Position numbers and translations under genes: made by a program
The notes under the pieces: generated by a model
Seen by the model: the letters and a program-made list of their open reading frames with translations, nothing else
The model's database searches: none
What the model was told of the DNA's origin: nothing
Source of the DNA: Sorghum bicolor
Lineage: Eukaryota; Streptophyta; Magnoliopsida; Poales; Poaceae
Assembly (NCBI RefSeq): GCF_000003195.3
Contig: NC_012873.2
Span: 45,971,022 to 46,035,021 of the forward strand
Direction: 5' to 3'
DNA: 64,000 nucleotides
Part shown: positions 50,101 through 60,838 of the stretch, one piece after another
Layout of the letters: each line of letters begins with the position of its first letter
Position numbering within the stretch: position 1 is the first letter of the stretch

Positions 50101-51221
50101 TCGTCAGCTGCTTTTGTCTGTAAGTATTTCTTTCTTTTTATTAAACTTTTACCTTCTTTAATTATATGTATATAATCCTTACACATTTAGGATTTGTATG
50201 TACATATGCAGGCACCAAATGAGAGAGCTCAGAAGCAAAAATGACAATAGTATTGGGTTCGTTGACCTTTATATTGTTTTCAAGGCTCCGCAGACAGTGT
50301 GGACAGCATCTCATGAGACAGAAGTCTGCACCAATCTTATGAGGTTCATTGTGAACCAAAAATAAAAACAAAAAATACTCTTCCCGTACAACTTCGAGTG
50401 AGTTATATAGTTATTAAGTGCATGCACATTTTATTTTACTTATTATTACTCGATTCAAGTTTTATATAGTTATAGGACTGACTATATATATATGTGTGTA
50501 AACAGCTTTCACTGGATACTCATGGTCATTGAAATTCCCAAGAACCGGTTGATAATCTTTGACTCAATGAGAAAACCACAAGAAAATAACCAACAAATGG
50601 TAAACATTATTCAAAGGTACGTAATGTCGATCTCACCTAGAAGAATATCATGACATGACTCTACAATTATTAGTTGACGATCCACAATTGCTGTGTGTAG
50701 GGTTTGGGAAAGATTTATTGACCGTGAACATCTTATTTGTTGTAAAGCACCGCTTAATATAATTCATCCACAAGTAAGTTGTACTAGCTAGCAAACTTTC
50801 GCTAACTTTTAGCCTTCTTATTGTCGTGGTCGTAAATATTTTTTATATATATCATACGGTGATGTTTAAGACAAGAAGGGGGGAACAACCTATGTGCATA
50901 TTACGTTTGCAATTTCGTGGTGGCACAAGTGAATCAAACACCCACAGAGACGCTCAGAGTACGTTACATGTGTCTTTTCATTATCCCCAGAATTATATTG
51001 AATAACTTAGATAACAAATACTTTTTTTATTTTATTTCAAATTAAAGACGGAATGGTTGAGGGAAAAGGTCATGCAAAAAAGACCGCATCAAAGCTTTTT
51101 AAGAGACGATAGTGGGATTACTCTGCGAGAGCAAGTGACCAATCCAAACGGCGAGTTTCACTTCAACGGCAACGAAACTCTTATTCCAAACAATGATGAT
51201 CATTTGTATCGGTTTTAGAGT
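47182..51221 (+). pseudogene. CACTA-type gene with En/Spm conserved region and Ulp1 (C48) peptidase domain
   Basis: It starts MADRSHDDPDY. The 47482-48360 region has GGYKSVVPKWDRMEQQM and then WSERSKHWFYGQGG and FRRNREKDELTYALENPEH, common to CACTA second-ORF proteins. 48640-48900 (CELHVPDGNATKNVAIG...) resembles DUF8039. A Pro-rich linker is at 49070-49340. Ulp1-like exons are 50213-50398, 50505-50617, 50699-50773 and about 50870-50960. The triad is His (50510-50512, FHWILMVI), Asp (50561-50563, FDSM) and Cys (50893-50895, NLCAYYVC). It ends at about 51219. TAG at 47668, TGA at 48362 (Arg expected), a frameshift near 48080 and further stops make it a pseudogene. Ulp1 enzymes cut SUMO; transposon copies have unknown targets. 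Confidence 0.65.
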
Positions 51222-51580
51222 TTGGGAGAAAAAACTCTATGTATATATGTGTCGGCGTCTAGACTCGTGGTCTAGGCACTAACAAGTATAAGTCTGCGTG
51301 ACTGACCAAACTTGGATGGTGATGCAAGTGAGACACAGAGGGTTTATACTAGTTCGGGCCAAGAATGCCCTACGTCCAGTGCGATCGGGGGTTCTGTATA
51401 ACCTTGCACCCAAAAGGTGCTTGTAGTAGGGGGTACAAGCTGGTTGCGAGAGAGGGCTAAGTCCCAGGTCTCGGCTTGGTGGTGGACAGAGTGCGGGTTG
51501 CTGCTCTGAGAAAGAGTGTTATGTGTGCGTGTGAACTTGGTTTTCTGGACCTCTTCCCCCTAGCTATGAGTCCTGGCTCC

Positions 51581-51590
51581 CCTTTTATAG
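51581..51590 (-). promoter_or_regulatory. TATA box in F's LTR
   Basis: CTATAAAAGG on the minus strand, 434 bp downstream of the 38-bp array in the direction of LTR transcription. Confidence 0.6.
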
Positions 51591-52023
51591 CCTCAAGGGG
51601 AAGACAGGTTTTTACAAGAGTAGATTTCTTCTGTTGAATGGTGAAACCACAGTCCCGACCCTGTTGAAGCTGGTCCATCTCGTCCTTGGGGGATGGTTGA
51701 CACTATGGCTGCTCCTATAGAGGGTTACCGAACCCTGTAGGGGTCGCGGGGGTCGGATCGCCGGTACTGCTGCACATGCTGTCAATAGTGGGAAGTGACC
51801 TCAAACAGTGGTGCTGATTAACCTCCCCCATTCCCTGTCCACTGTGAGGCACTACGCCACAGTGAAAGAGGTAAGGGCACAGTGACCAGGGTGGTTGGAA
51901 CAGTCGGCGCCCTGCCCTGCCGCGGTATGGAAGCCATCGCGTCTGTCACGTCGTGAGTACGGGCGCCGTGCGGTAGAAGTCTTGTTGCCCAGGCGGAGTG
52001 GGGTCCGGCGCCCGAGCCTGGAC

Positions 52024-52403
52024 GGGGTCGGGCGAGTCAGACCTTGCGTCCGAGGCCCTAAGGGGTCGGGCGAGACGGAACTTGCGTCCGAGGCCCTGAG
52101 GGGTCGGGCGAGTCGGAACTAGCGTCCGAGGCCCTGAGGGGTCGGGCGAGTCGGAACTTGCGTCCGAGGCCCTGAGGGGTCGGGCGAGTCGGAACTTGCG
52201 TCCGAGGCCCTGAGGGGTCGGGCGAGTCAGAACTTGCGTCCGAGGCCCTGAGGGGTCGGGCGAGTCGGAACTTGCGTCCGAGGCCCTGAGGGGTCGGGCG
52301 AGTCGGAACTAGCGTCCGAGGCCCTGAGGGGTCGGGCGAGTCAGAACTTGCGTCCGAGGCCCTGAGGGGTCGGGCGAGTCGGAACTAGCGTCCGAGGCCC
52401 TGA
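52024..52403. repeat. Ten 38-bp tandem repeats in the U3 of F
   Basis: The unit starts GGGGTCGGGCGAGTCGG and ends GTCCGAGGCCCTGA. The array spans exactly 380 bp with no length change, and the units differ at only a few sites (CTTGCG/CTAGCG, GAGTCGG/GAGTCAG/GAGACGG). Confidence 0.95.
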
Positions 52404-52477
52404 TGATTGTGGTTAGTGTGTTTGTTTTGCATTTTTTATTGCTCTGATTTGGGTATCCCTTATTATGGTACCCAACA

Positions 52478-52493
52478 GTAGCCCCCGAGCCTC
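52478..52493 (-). promoter_or_regulatory. Polypurine tract of element F
   Basis: On the minus strand AGGCTCGGGGGCTAC directly precedes TGTTGGG. Similar words recur at about 52601, 52736 and 57474. Confidence 0.75.
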
Positions 52494-53808
52494 TGAAGGG
52501 GTGAGGTCACCTCTTTAGAGGTTCTTTCCCCAGGGAGTGTAGTTGACTAGGAGCCTTTTACTTTTTTCCGGGGGGTGCACGCGAGCGCACCCGCCGGGTG
52601 TAGCCCCCGAGCCTTTTGGAGGAATGGTGTTATTCCTTCAAAGGCTTTCACCCCTTGACAGCTATAGTCTAGAGTGTTTTTAAGGGATAGGTTGCGTGTT
52701 CTTTACACGTAGTGCCTGTTCCCATGTTTGCGAGGAAGCCCCCGAGCCCTTTCCCCGCAAGGGTCGATCAGGTTCTTTCTCGTCTTGTAATTACGTCCCT
52801 CATTCTTCCTTTCATTCGGAGGAGGGGTGGGTTATGCCGTACTACCCTCGATGGGCGAGTGATGACGCTTCCCGAGAGCTGCAAGCGGGTAGATCCGAGT
52901 GGATGTCCGAGTCCCGTTCGATAGGGGTCGGCTAGTGGCCTTATGGGCACATCTCAAAAGTACCCGAGGGTAGTCACGGTGGATGTCGGAACCGTTCGTT
53001 AGGTCCCGAGGGCTCGATGCCTCCCTCGATGGGATCCCACTCTCGTGACGCCCGCATGGGTCTCGGATATGACTTGCAAAGATGCGCCGACTCCCAGTAG
53101 GGTTCGGACCTTGGCCTCTATCGTGCTCATCTCCAGTCATCCCTTGCTCAGTTATCCTGAGGCGACTGTTCGAACCTGTGTCGCAGGTCAGTCTCGCAAC
53201 CTCTGGAACGTAGGTGGCCATGGCCTGGGGATTTTGGGCCTCGAAAGGCTTTCTTCAGACTCGTTCAGTAGTGTCGGGGTCGGGCGAGACGGAATCTTCG
53301 CCCGACGGAAAACCGCCTTGCAGTTTTTGCTCGGGGTCGTGATGGGGTCGGGTGAGACGGAATCTGACGCCCGACGGAGACCTCCATGCGACGCTTGGTC
53401 AGCGGGGGGTCGGGCGCCGCGTCCCCTGGAAGGAACCGCCCTGACATAACTTTTCAGGGCGCTCCTTTTGAGGCGCGGCGTGTGGGGACTCGAAACGGCC
53501 GTGCCGTCTCGCCCCGGTTGGACGGGACGTTTCGCCTGCGAATTTAATGCGCGCGTGCGGCGGGCGCGGGAATCGGAGGAAGTTGGCGCTTTGAGTTTTT
53601 CACATGAGTGGGCGACGGTTGCTCTCTTTCCCATTTGGCCTCCCTCGCAGGGGCGTGGTTGTGGCTTGCCCCTTCTATAAAAGTGGCCGCTGGGGGCTTG
53701 ATTTCCTTCTTCTCGCTCCCGCGCCACAAAGCCTTTGCCTCCTGCTCTTTCTTCTGCCGCCATCTCCTCCACTTCCGCCGCGCAGACACTCTTCTTCCTC
53801 CCAAAGCC
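52494..53808 (+). promoter_or_regulatory. Upstream region of F's antisense gene
   Basis: No credible ORF. It contains GGGGTCGGGCGAGAC (53276) and GGGGTCGGGTGAGAC (53344), matching the core of the U3 array, each followed by an inverted CGCCCGACGG. The TATA box CTATAAAAG is at 53675-53683, with an inferred start near 53705 and ATG at 53809. Confidence 0.6.
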
Positions 53809-56800
53809 ATGGCCGGCGTCGAGGCATGGCCGCCCAGCAATGTAACCAGGTCCGCGCTGGAGGCGCGCGTGAGGGCCGGGATTCTCCGTCCTCTCAAGGA
53901 CGTCGGGTTCCCGGAATGGATCGTTCCTTCGGCGAACGACAGGGAGCCAAACCCGCCGCCGGGCTATGTGGTTTGCTTCCTATCGTTCTTAGACCGGGGG
54001 TTTGGGGTCCCAGCCGGTCACCTGATCAGGGCTATCCTCCACTACTACGAGGTGGATCTGCACAACTTGAATCCTAACTCGGTGATGCAGGCCGTCGTCT
54101 TCGCCACGATTTGCGAGGGGTTCCTGTCAATTGGAACCTCTGGCTTCACCTCTTCAAGGCGGACATGTCGGCCCGTTATGTGGGGAAGGAGAAGATCCCC
54201 CTGTGAGCCGGCGGCTGCACGCTGCAGCTTCGCCAGCAACGGTCCAGACTGTACATCTGGAGCACGATGCCATCATCAAACCGGGGGTGGCAGAGCGCGT
54301 GGTTGTACCTCCAGAATGACGGTGGTCTTCTGCCGAAGTACACCGGGAAGATGGTGACAGAGGCCCCCCAGAAGTGGGTGTGGGGTGCTCCGTCCGAGGA
54401 TCAGAAGAGGCTTGCCCCGCTTCTTGCGGGGCTTCAGAAGCTGCGAGAGGCCCGAGTCACTACGGCCACGGTGGCAATAGCGTTCCATAAGAGGAGCCTG
54501 CTTCCGCTGGCGCAGCGCCGGGTGCCCATGTTGGAGATGACCCGGGACGTCCCTTGGGCAGGGACGAGGATGTTAGCCGAGCCGATATCGGCCTCGGACA
54601 TCACCGCCCGGGTCGAGAAGACGACGCACCCGGAGATGAAGAATTCCCGGGTGGTGCCGATGCGCCCTGAAAAGGGGTACATTTCCCTGGTAAGAAGGTG
54701 TCTTGTATTTTGATCTCATGCTCCCGTTTTTTCTTTCGCCTGATTTCCCTGTTGATCTGCTTGCTCCACAGGGGATCGGGGCCGTCAAGGACTCCCCGCC
54801 CCCTGTCCCGGAGGACAAAGAGATCCGGGCCAAGACTCGGGCCCGGAACGAGGAGGAAAAGAAGGCCAAGGAAGACAAGAAGGCCAAGGCGGCGCGAAGA
54901 GCGGAGAGGCGGGAGATTGCCTCCAAGAACCGTCGTGAAGCCGAGAAGGCGGGGGTCGCCCCGCCTCCGTCTCCTGAGACTTCAGTCTCGGAGATAGAGG
55001 GCGGAGGAGATGACGCCGACTGGCTCGACGAGCTGATGGAGGAGGACGACGCGGTCCCTCCTGCCGGGGGGATCGAGGCCTCGGAGGGGTCAAAGGCCCA
55101 AGGTGGGTCGGAGACCCCCGAGGGGACCCAGGCGTCGGGGGGCGGGCAGCCCGTCCCCCACATCGTTGTGGACGACGAGGACAGCGCCCCTCGTGAGGAT
55201 TCAGCCCCCGTGGGCCTCCAAGAGGGGGAGAAGGCGTCGGGGGCCGAGCCTGAGGAGGCCCGCCAATCGGTAGCGTCGGAGGGTCCGGTCGAGCCCACCC
55301 CAACGTCCGGGACGGGAGCCGGTGCCCCCGTGGAGGTGTCGCAGGTCGAGGCGATCGTGGTTCCCCCTGCGCCGTCGGCAGGCGAGGCGGGGGTCCGACC
55401 GTCGGCCCCTGGCGCCGCGGGAGACCCCCAAGGAGCCCCGGGCTCCCATAAGAAATCTGCTCCCCGGGCGAGGTAAAGATAGGATTCCTGATCCTTCTGC
55501 CAATTTTTTGTTTTTCTCTTTCTTCTGACTTGATGTTGTTCCCCCAGCCGTAAGCAAAAAGCGCCTTCGGTGGCGCTGGCCCCCCTGAAGGCTGTGAAGA
55601 GGGGTCTCAGTCGACTCCCGGGTCGGCTAGGCCCGTGTCGCCGCCGCCGCCTCCAGGCTACGAGGGGGCAGGGCGCCACCAGGGGCAAGACATGGGGGCG
55701 CCGAAGCCCCAAGGACCGGAGGATGCTGACCTGGGAGGTGCGGCCCGGCCTGCGCATGCTGAGGAAGGCCGAGCCATCGTGGCGTCCAGCGCGGCGCCCG
55801 AGGCCTCCGCGGCGGGAGAGGGAGATGTCGGATGGGGTAAGAGCCCCGTAATCTGGCCCAACCTCGGCGATGCCGAGGGGGGAGCCAGATTCGTTCTGGA
55901 TGACCCGTCAGAGAATTACCTCTGGCAGGGTCTGGATGTGTGTGGGCGCGCCGGTGTCGAGGCCCTCAACCGAGCTACCCAGCTCGTGGGCCGTGACATG
56001 TTTAATCTGGCTCAGGTAAGATTTTTCCCATGTTGTAAAGTAGCTCCGCCCTTACTTTGCAATATTAACTCCCTGTGTGACCTCTGATCTTGTAGGCGCT
56101 CAAGGCCACCTCCCAGGAGAAGTCGGTATTTCTCTGTCGGGAAAGGGAAGCTTGGGCGTCCTTGGAGAACGAGAGGGCCGCCAAGGAGGCGGCTGAGGGG
56201 GAGCTCGCGAGGGAGTGCGAGATTTCTTCCGAGCTTCAGCAGAAGTGCTCAGCACTGGCCACCGAGGCTCGGGAGGCCCGGGACAAGGTCGCCCCCCTGG
56301 AGGAGAGGATTGGGGCCCTCGCCCAAGAGTCCGAGGCGCAGAAGGCGGCGGCTGAGGGTTACAAGGGTGAGGTCGCTCGGCTTGAAGCTTTGCTCGCCGA
56401 AAAAGACCTTGCCTTGAACCAAGCTCAGACCGACCTGGCCGGGGCTCTGAGCCAGGTGGCCCGCTGGCATCAGAGCTCGGCAGAGCACGAGAAGCGCGCC
56501 AAGGGTAGGACTTGCGCCCGTTTCCTTAGACGCCTTTGTACTTTTGAATTGATCTTTCCTGATTCCTTTTTTCTTGCCGTATTTTTCAATCAGAATTGGA
56601 GGTGAAGGTGGTCGAGGCAGCCTCTACTGCCGAGGCCCTGCAAAAGTCCCTCGACGCTGAGGCTTCGGACCGCTTGGCTCTTGAAGCCGTGGTCACCTCG
56701 GCGTGTGAGGGGCTCGGGGTATCGGTGTCGAGGTCGTCGCTGCGTAGTCGGGTCGAGGCCCTTTACTCCCGGGCCGGGGAGAGGATGAGGGAGGCGCTCC

Positions 56801-57033
56801 ATACCGGGGTGAAGAAGGCCCTGGCGGTGGTGAGCTCTCACTATGCCGGCATTGATTTGCCGGCGGTTTGTGAGGGCTACGTTCTCCCTGATGACGAAAC
56901 AGAGGCCCAGGAGGAGGTGCGGAGGCTTGACGACGCCGCGACGGTCCCCGGAGACGCCTTGGCCGCCTTTTTCGATGATGAGGCGGAGCTTCCCCCCCTC
57001 GGGGCTCGAGGACCTGGGCAGTCAGGGCAATAG
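53809..57033 (+). pseudogene. Antisense gene of element F: Transposase_28-type domain, basic/acidic linker, coiled coil
   Basis: Five exons with clean GT/AG sites: 53809-54689, 54772-55472, 55548-56015, 56096-56504 and 56594-57033. Exon 1 carries the Transposase_28-type pattern (FGVPAGHLIRAILHYYEV, then LNPNSVMQAVVFATICEGF) and is broken by a frameshift near 54128 and TGA at 54204-54206 (Arg expected). Exon 2 has a charged Lys/Arg/Glu helix and an acidic Pro-rich linker; exon 3 has a likely 1-bp shift near 55600; exons 4-5 form a long coiled coil and a C-terminal domain. The order matches E's antisense gene, including the TATA position. The two are homologous but strongly diverged. Confidence 0.75.
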
Positions 57034-57603
57034 AATTCTTAGTTTTCTTTTTGTGGGTGTTGAGGCTGGTAGGCCTTGTATTATACAATGTTGAATGTAG
57101 ACACTTGTGTAATTGCTTTTTAAGCTTTAAATGTGATGTTTTCTTTTTCCTTACACCGATCCGACCTCGGCAGCGCGAGGTTGGGTATGCTACTTGCGAT
57201 AGCCAGAAACCCCAAGCCTAAGTCCTTTTCCTTTTTCCCTTAGTAGTTTTTTAGAAGTCCGAATCCGTCCCCCGAATCTAAGGTGAGTAGGAGCGGTCTT
57301 TTGCTCGTGAGCGCTGACCTTTCCTAAAGCTCATGCCTTAAGACTTGTGGGGCGAGTTTCCAGTTTTCTTAAAACTTTCTAAGAGAAAAGGGGGGAGACC
57401 TTGGGTCGGAGTTCTTCTAACTTGCACGAAAAATGGAAAAAGATTTGGAATTGACACGGGGGGTTCCCCCCTATGTAGCCCCCGAGGGAGGCTCGGACTC
57501 TGCTGAGCAGGTCCGAGGCTCCCTGATAAAAAAGGGCCATATCGCTTAAATTTTCATTTATTCCTCCAAGGTGATGAACAAACGAAAAATTTTTACAAAA
57601 GTT
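57034..57603. other. Spacer between the converging antisense gene and integrase of F
   Basis: No ORF. It contains a polypurine-like copy (GTAGCCCCCGAGGG at 57474) and T-rich stretches; presumably both 3' UTRs. Confidence 0.5.
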
Positions 57604-59457
57604 CTAAGGGTAAAAGCGACGTAGCTGTTCTATGTTCCATGCGTTTTTGAAGACCTCTCCCTCTTCATTGGCGAGCTTGTAGGTGCCGGGTCGGAGAATC
57701 TCGGCGATGACGAAAGGTCCTTCCCAGTGGGGTGTGAGCTTGTGACGACCCTTGTTGCTCTGTCTGAGTCTTAGCTCCAAGTCGCCGACTTGAAAGGCTC
57801 GGCCTCGGATTCGTCGAGCGTGGTATCGGCGGAGGGCCTGCTGGTATTTGGCAGAGTGTAGGAGGGCTACGTCCCTGGCTTCATCCAGCTGGTCCAGCGC
57901 GTCTTCTTGGAACGTCTTGCCGCTATTTTCGTCGTAGGCTTGTACCCTCGGGGACCCGTACTCCAGATCAGTGGGGAGGACGGCTTCCGACCCGTAGACC
58001 ATGAAGAACGAGGTGAAGCCTGTGGCTCGGCTTCGGGAGGTTCTCAGGCTCCAGAGCACGGCTGGTAGCTCCTTGAGCCACCTTTTTCCAAACTTGTTCA
58101 GTCGGTTGAAAATCCTGGGCTTCAAACCCTGGAGGATCATGCCGTTGGCACGCTCCACTTGACCGTTGGTCTTGGGGTGAGCCACTGCCGCCCAGTCCAC
58201 ACGTATGTGGTGTCTGTCGCAGAACTGCAAGAACTTTCGCCCGATGAACTGTGTGCCATTGTCGGCGATTATGGAGTTCGGCACTCCAAATCGATGGATG
58301 ATGTCTGTGAAGAACAACACTGCTTGCTCAGCCTTGATCCTTGTAATGGGTCGGACTTCGATCCACTTAGAGAACTTGTCGATTGCGACAAGCAAGTGGG
58401 TGAAGCCCCCAGGCGCTTTCTGCAGAGGCCCGACCAGGTCGAGGCCCCAGACAACGAAAGGCCAGGTGATGGGGATCGTTTGCAGGGCCTGAGCGGGTAG
58501 ATGTATCTGCCGAGCGTAGAACTGGCATCCCTTACAGGACCTGATGATCTCTGTGGCGTCGGCTACGGCGGTGGGCCAGTAGAAGCCTTGTCGGAAGGCA
58601 TTTCCTACCAGCGTCCGAGGCGCGGCGTGATGGCCACGAGCCCCCGAGTGAATGTCCTGTAAGAGCTTGACCCCCTCTTGACGTGGGATGCATCGCATGA
58701 GGACGCCTGAGGGGCTTCGCTTGTAGATCTCCCCATCAAGGAGGACAAAGGTCTTGGCACGACGAGCCACGCGCCTTGCTTTAGCCTGGTCCAGGGGCAA
58801 AGTGCCGTCGACCAGGCGTTGAAGCAAAGGGTAGCGCCAGTCGGGCGAGTCGTCAGGTGCAGGTGGCTCTGGCTCGATGTCCACGGCCTCCTGTTCCTGA
58901 ACGGCAGCGTCCTTGGGGTCGGAATTCTGTTCGCTTGGGGGTTTGTCCAACCCCCCGTCGTCCTTGTAGTCGACGGAGCGCTTGTAGAGGTCGCTGACGA
59001 AAACATCCGAGGGGACCGTGGCCCGCTCGGATGCCATCTTGGCGAGCGCGTCAGCGGCCTCATTATACTTCCTTAACACGTGGTTAAGTTCGAGGCCGTC
59101 GAACTTCTCTTCCAGGCGTCGAACCGCTTTGCAGTACGCGTCCATCTTGGGGTCATGGCAGCTAGACTCTTTCATGACTTGATCGATGACGAGTCTGGAA
59201 TCGCCTCGGACGTCGAGCCGCTTGATCCCAAGTTCGATCGCGATGTGAACACCGTTAACAAGGGCCTCATACTCTGCTGCATTGTTCGAAGCAGGGAAAT
59301 GGAGCCGGATTGCGTATCGCATCCTTACCCCGAGGGGTGAGATGAAGACAAGGCCCGCGCCGGCCCCAGTTTTCATCAGAGACCCGTCGAAGTACATGGT
59401 CCAGCATTCGTGCTGGATTTGTGGTGGTGGGAGCTGAGTCCCAGTCCACTCCGCCAC
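57604..59457 (-). CDS. RNase H and integrase of element F (617 codons open)
   Basis: Open from about 59457 to the stop at 57604. RNase H: Asp in YFDGSLMKTGAGAG, Glu in AAEYEALVNG, Asp in VRGDSRLVID and Asp in YNEAADALAKM, all present. Integrase: His pair in IHSGARGHH, Cys pair in CKGCQFY, catalytic Asp in WGLDLVGP, Asp in IADNGTQF and Glu in NGQVERANG, all present. The C-terminal GDLELRLRQ and HWEGPFVIAE block precedes the end QLRRFYP. It is joined upstream to RT, with TGA 59561-59563 between them where Arg is expected. This is the least damaged pol part in the window. Confidence 0.9.
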   Translation of the reverse strand: MAEWTGTQLPPPQIQHECWTMYFDGSLMKTGAGAGLVFISPLGVRMRYAIRLHFPASNNAAEYEALVNGVHIAIELGIKRLDVRGDSRLVIDQVMKESSCHDPKMDAYCKAVRRLEEKFDGLELNHVLRKYNEAADALAKMASERATVPSDVFVSDLYKRSVDYKDDGGLDKPPSEQNSDPKDAAVQEQEAVDIEPEPPAPDDSPDWRYPLLQRLVDGTLPLDQAKARRVARRAKTFVLLDGEIYKRSPSGVLMRCIPRQEGVKLLQDIHSGARGHHAAPRTLVGNAFRQGFYWPTAVADATEIIRSCKGCQFYARQIHLPAQALQTIPITWPFVVWGLDLVGPLQKAPGGFTHLLVAIDKFSKWIEVRPITRIKAEQAVLFFTDIIHRFGVPNSIIADNGTQFIGRKFLQFCDRHHIRVDWAAVAHPKTNGQVERANGMILQGLKPRIFNRLNKFGKRWLKELPAVLWSLRTSRSRATGFTSFFMVYGSEAVLPTDLEYGSPRVQAYDENSGKTFQEDALDQLDEARDVALLHSAKYQQALRRYHARRIRGRAFQVGDLELRLRQSNKGRHKLTPHWEGPFVIAEILRPGTYKLANEEGEVFKNAWNIEQLRRFYP

Positions 59458-59560
59458 AAAAGTCTGCCAGGACCTGGGACTTTATGGCTTTGCGAGGCTC
59501 ATAGGTGATCCCATCACCCATGAGCTCTATGGCCCATTTGGCAATCCTTCCATTGGCCTC

Positions 59561-60835
59561 TCAGTTCTGAATCACTTCTCCCAAAGGGAAAGATGAGACC
59601 ACTGAGACCGGGTGAGATTTAAAGTAATGTCGGAGCTTGTGCCGGGCCAACACTACAGCGTAGAGTAATTTTTGGATCTGGGGGTATCGGGTCTTTGTGT
59701 CGGAGAGTACTTCACTGATGAAGTATACCGGCCTTTGGACCGGCAGGGCGTGCCCTTCTTCCTTCCTCTCGACCACGATAGCCGCGCTGGCCACCTGGTG
59801 AGTGGATGCGACGTAGAGAAGAAGTGGTTCCCCCTCGGCGGGGGGCACCAGGATGGGAGGATTGGTGAGCAGAGCCTTGAGCTTGTCAAGGGCTTCCTGG
59901 GCCTCGGGGGTCCAGGAAAAGTGCTCAGATTTCCTAAGTAACCTATACAGAGGCAGACCTTTTTCCCCGAGGCGAGAAATGAAACGGCTTAGGGAAGCTA
60001 GACATCCCATTACCCTCTGTACTCCCTTTAGGTTACGAATGGGGCCCATATTTGCGATGGCCGAGACCTTTTCTAGGTTGGCCTCGATCCCCCACTCAGA
60101 CACAATAAACCCAAGGAGCATGCCTCGGGGGACCCCGAAAACGCACTTTTCGGGGTTGAGTCTGATCCCTTTCGCCCTAAGGCATCGGAATGTTTCTTCC
60201 AGGCCGGCAACCAGGCCGCTCGCTTTCCTGGACTTGACGATGATGTCGTCTACGTAAGCCTCTACCGTTTATCCTATAAGGTTCCCAAAAACCTGGAGCA
60301 TACATCGTTGATATGTAGCCCCCGCGTTTTTTAGGCCAAAAGGCATGGTTACGTAGCAATACATTCTGAAAGGGGTGATGAACGAAGTCGCGAGCTGGTC
60401 GGACTCTTTCATCTTGATTTGGTGGTAGCCGGAGTAAGCATCAAGAAAAGACAAAATTTCACATCCCGCGGTGGAGTCAACTATCTGATCAATACGAGGC
60501 AATGGAAAGGGATTCTTTGTACATGCTTTATTTAAACTAGTGTAGTCTACACACATCCTCCACTTCCCATTTTTCTTTTTAACTAGCACGGGGTTGGCTA
60601 ACCACTCGGGATGGAATACCTCCTTGATGAATCCGGCCACTAGCAGCTTGTGGATCTCCTCCCCGATGGCCCGACGCTTCTCCTCGTCGAATCGGCGCAG
60701 GCGTTGCTTCACGGGTTTGGAGCCGGCTCGGATGTCCAAGGAGTGCTCGGCGACTTCCCTCGGTATTCCAGGCATGTCCGAGGGACTCCACGCAAATATA
60801 TCGACGTTTGCGCGGAGAAAGTCGACGAGCACCAC
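59561..60835 (-). pseudogene. Reverse transcriptase of element F (one internal stop)
   Basis: RT fingers/palm: DMPGIPREVAEHSL, KWRMCVDYTSLNKAC, SFLDAYSGYHQI. Then TAA (60269-60271) where Gln is expected, then catalytic YVDD at 60245-60256 and the thumb/connection ([27 protein letters not shown], then [22 protein letters not shown]). The frame is otherwise open. Immediately upstream, TAG at 60839-60841 separates it in frame from the protease. Confidence 0.9.
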
Positions 60836-60838
60836 TTC

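Larger units (their letters stand above)
46968..51249 (+). mobile_element. Element G: CACTA-type transposon segment hosting A and F
   Basis: It is recognised by its gene (47182-51221), which combines En/Spm-type conserved regions with a C-terminal Ulp1-like peptidase, a combination common in grass CACTA elements. It is cut on the left by A and on the right by F; neither terminus is in the window. Confidence 0.6.
51250..52477 (-). repeat. 3' LTR of element F
   Basis: On the minus strand it starts TGTTGGGTACCATAATAAGG at 52477 and ends CGCCGACA near 51250; the exact end is uncertain by 2 bp. The TATA box CTATAAAAGG is at 51581-51590 (minus). U3 holds the 38-bp array at 52024-52403. Confidence 0.8.

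Noticed and set aside
46968..51221. Single-copy host SUMO protease gene
   Set aside because: The upstream En/Spm-type regions, stops and transposon flanks make a CACTA gene the simpler reading.
52024..52403. CRISPR array
   Set aside because: The units are contiguous with no unique spacers and lie in an LTR of a plant retrotransposon.
54573..55757. 394-codon minus-strand ORF
   Set aside because: It is a GC-rich shadow of exons 2-3 of F's antisense gene; its Ser/Pro/Gly content mirrors the real Glu/Ala frame.
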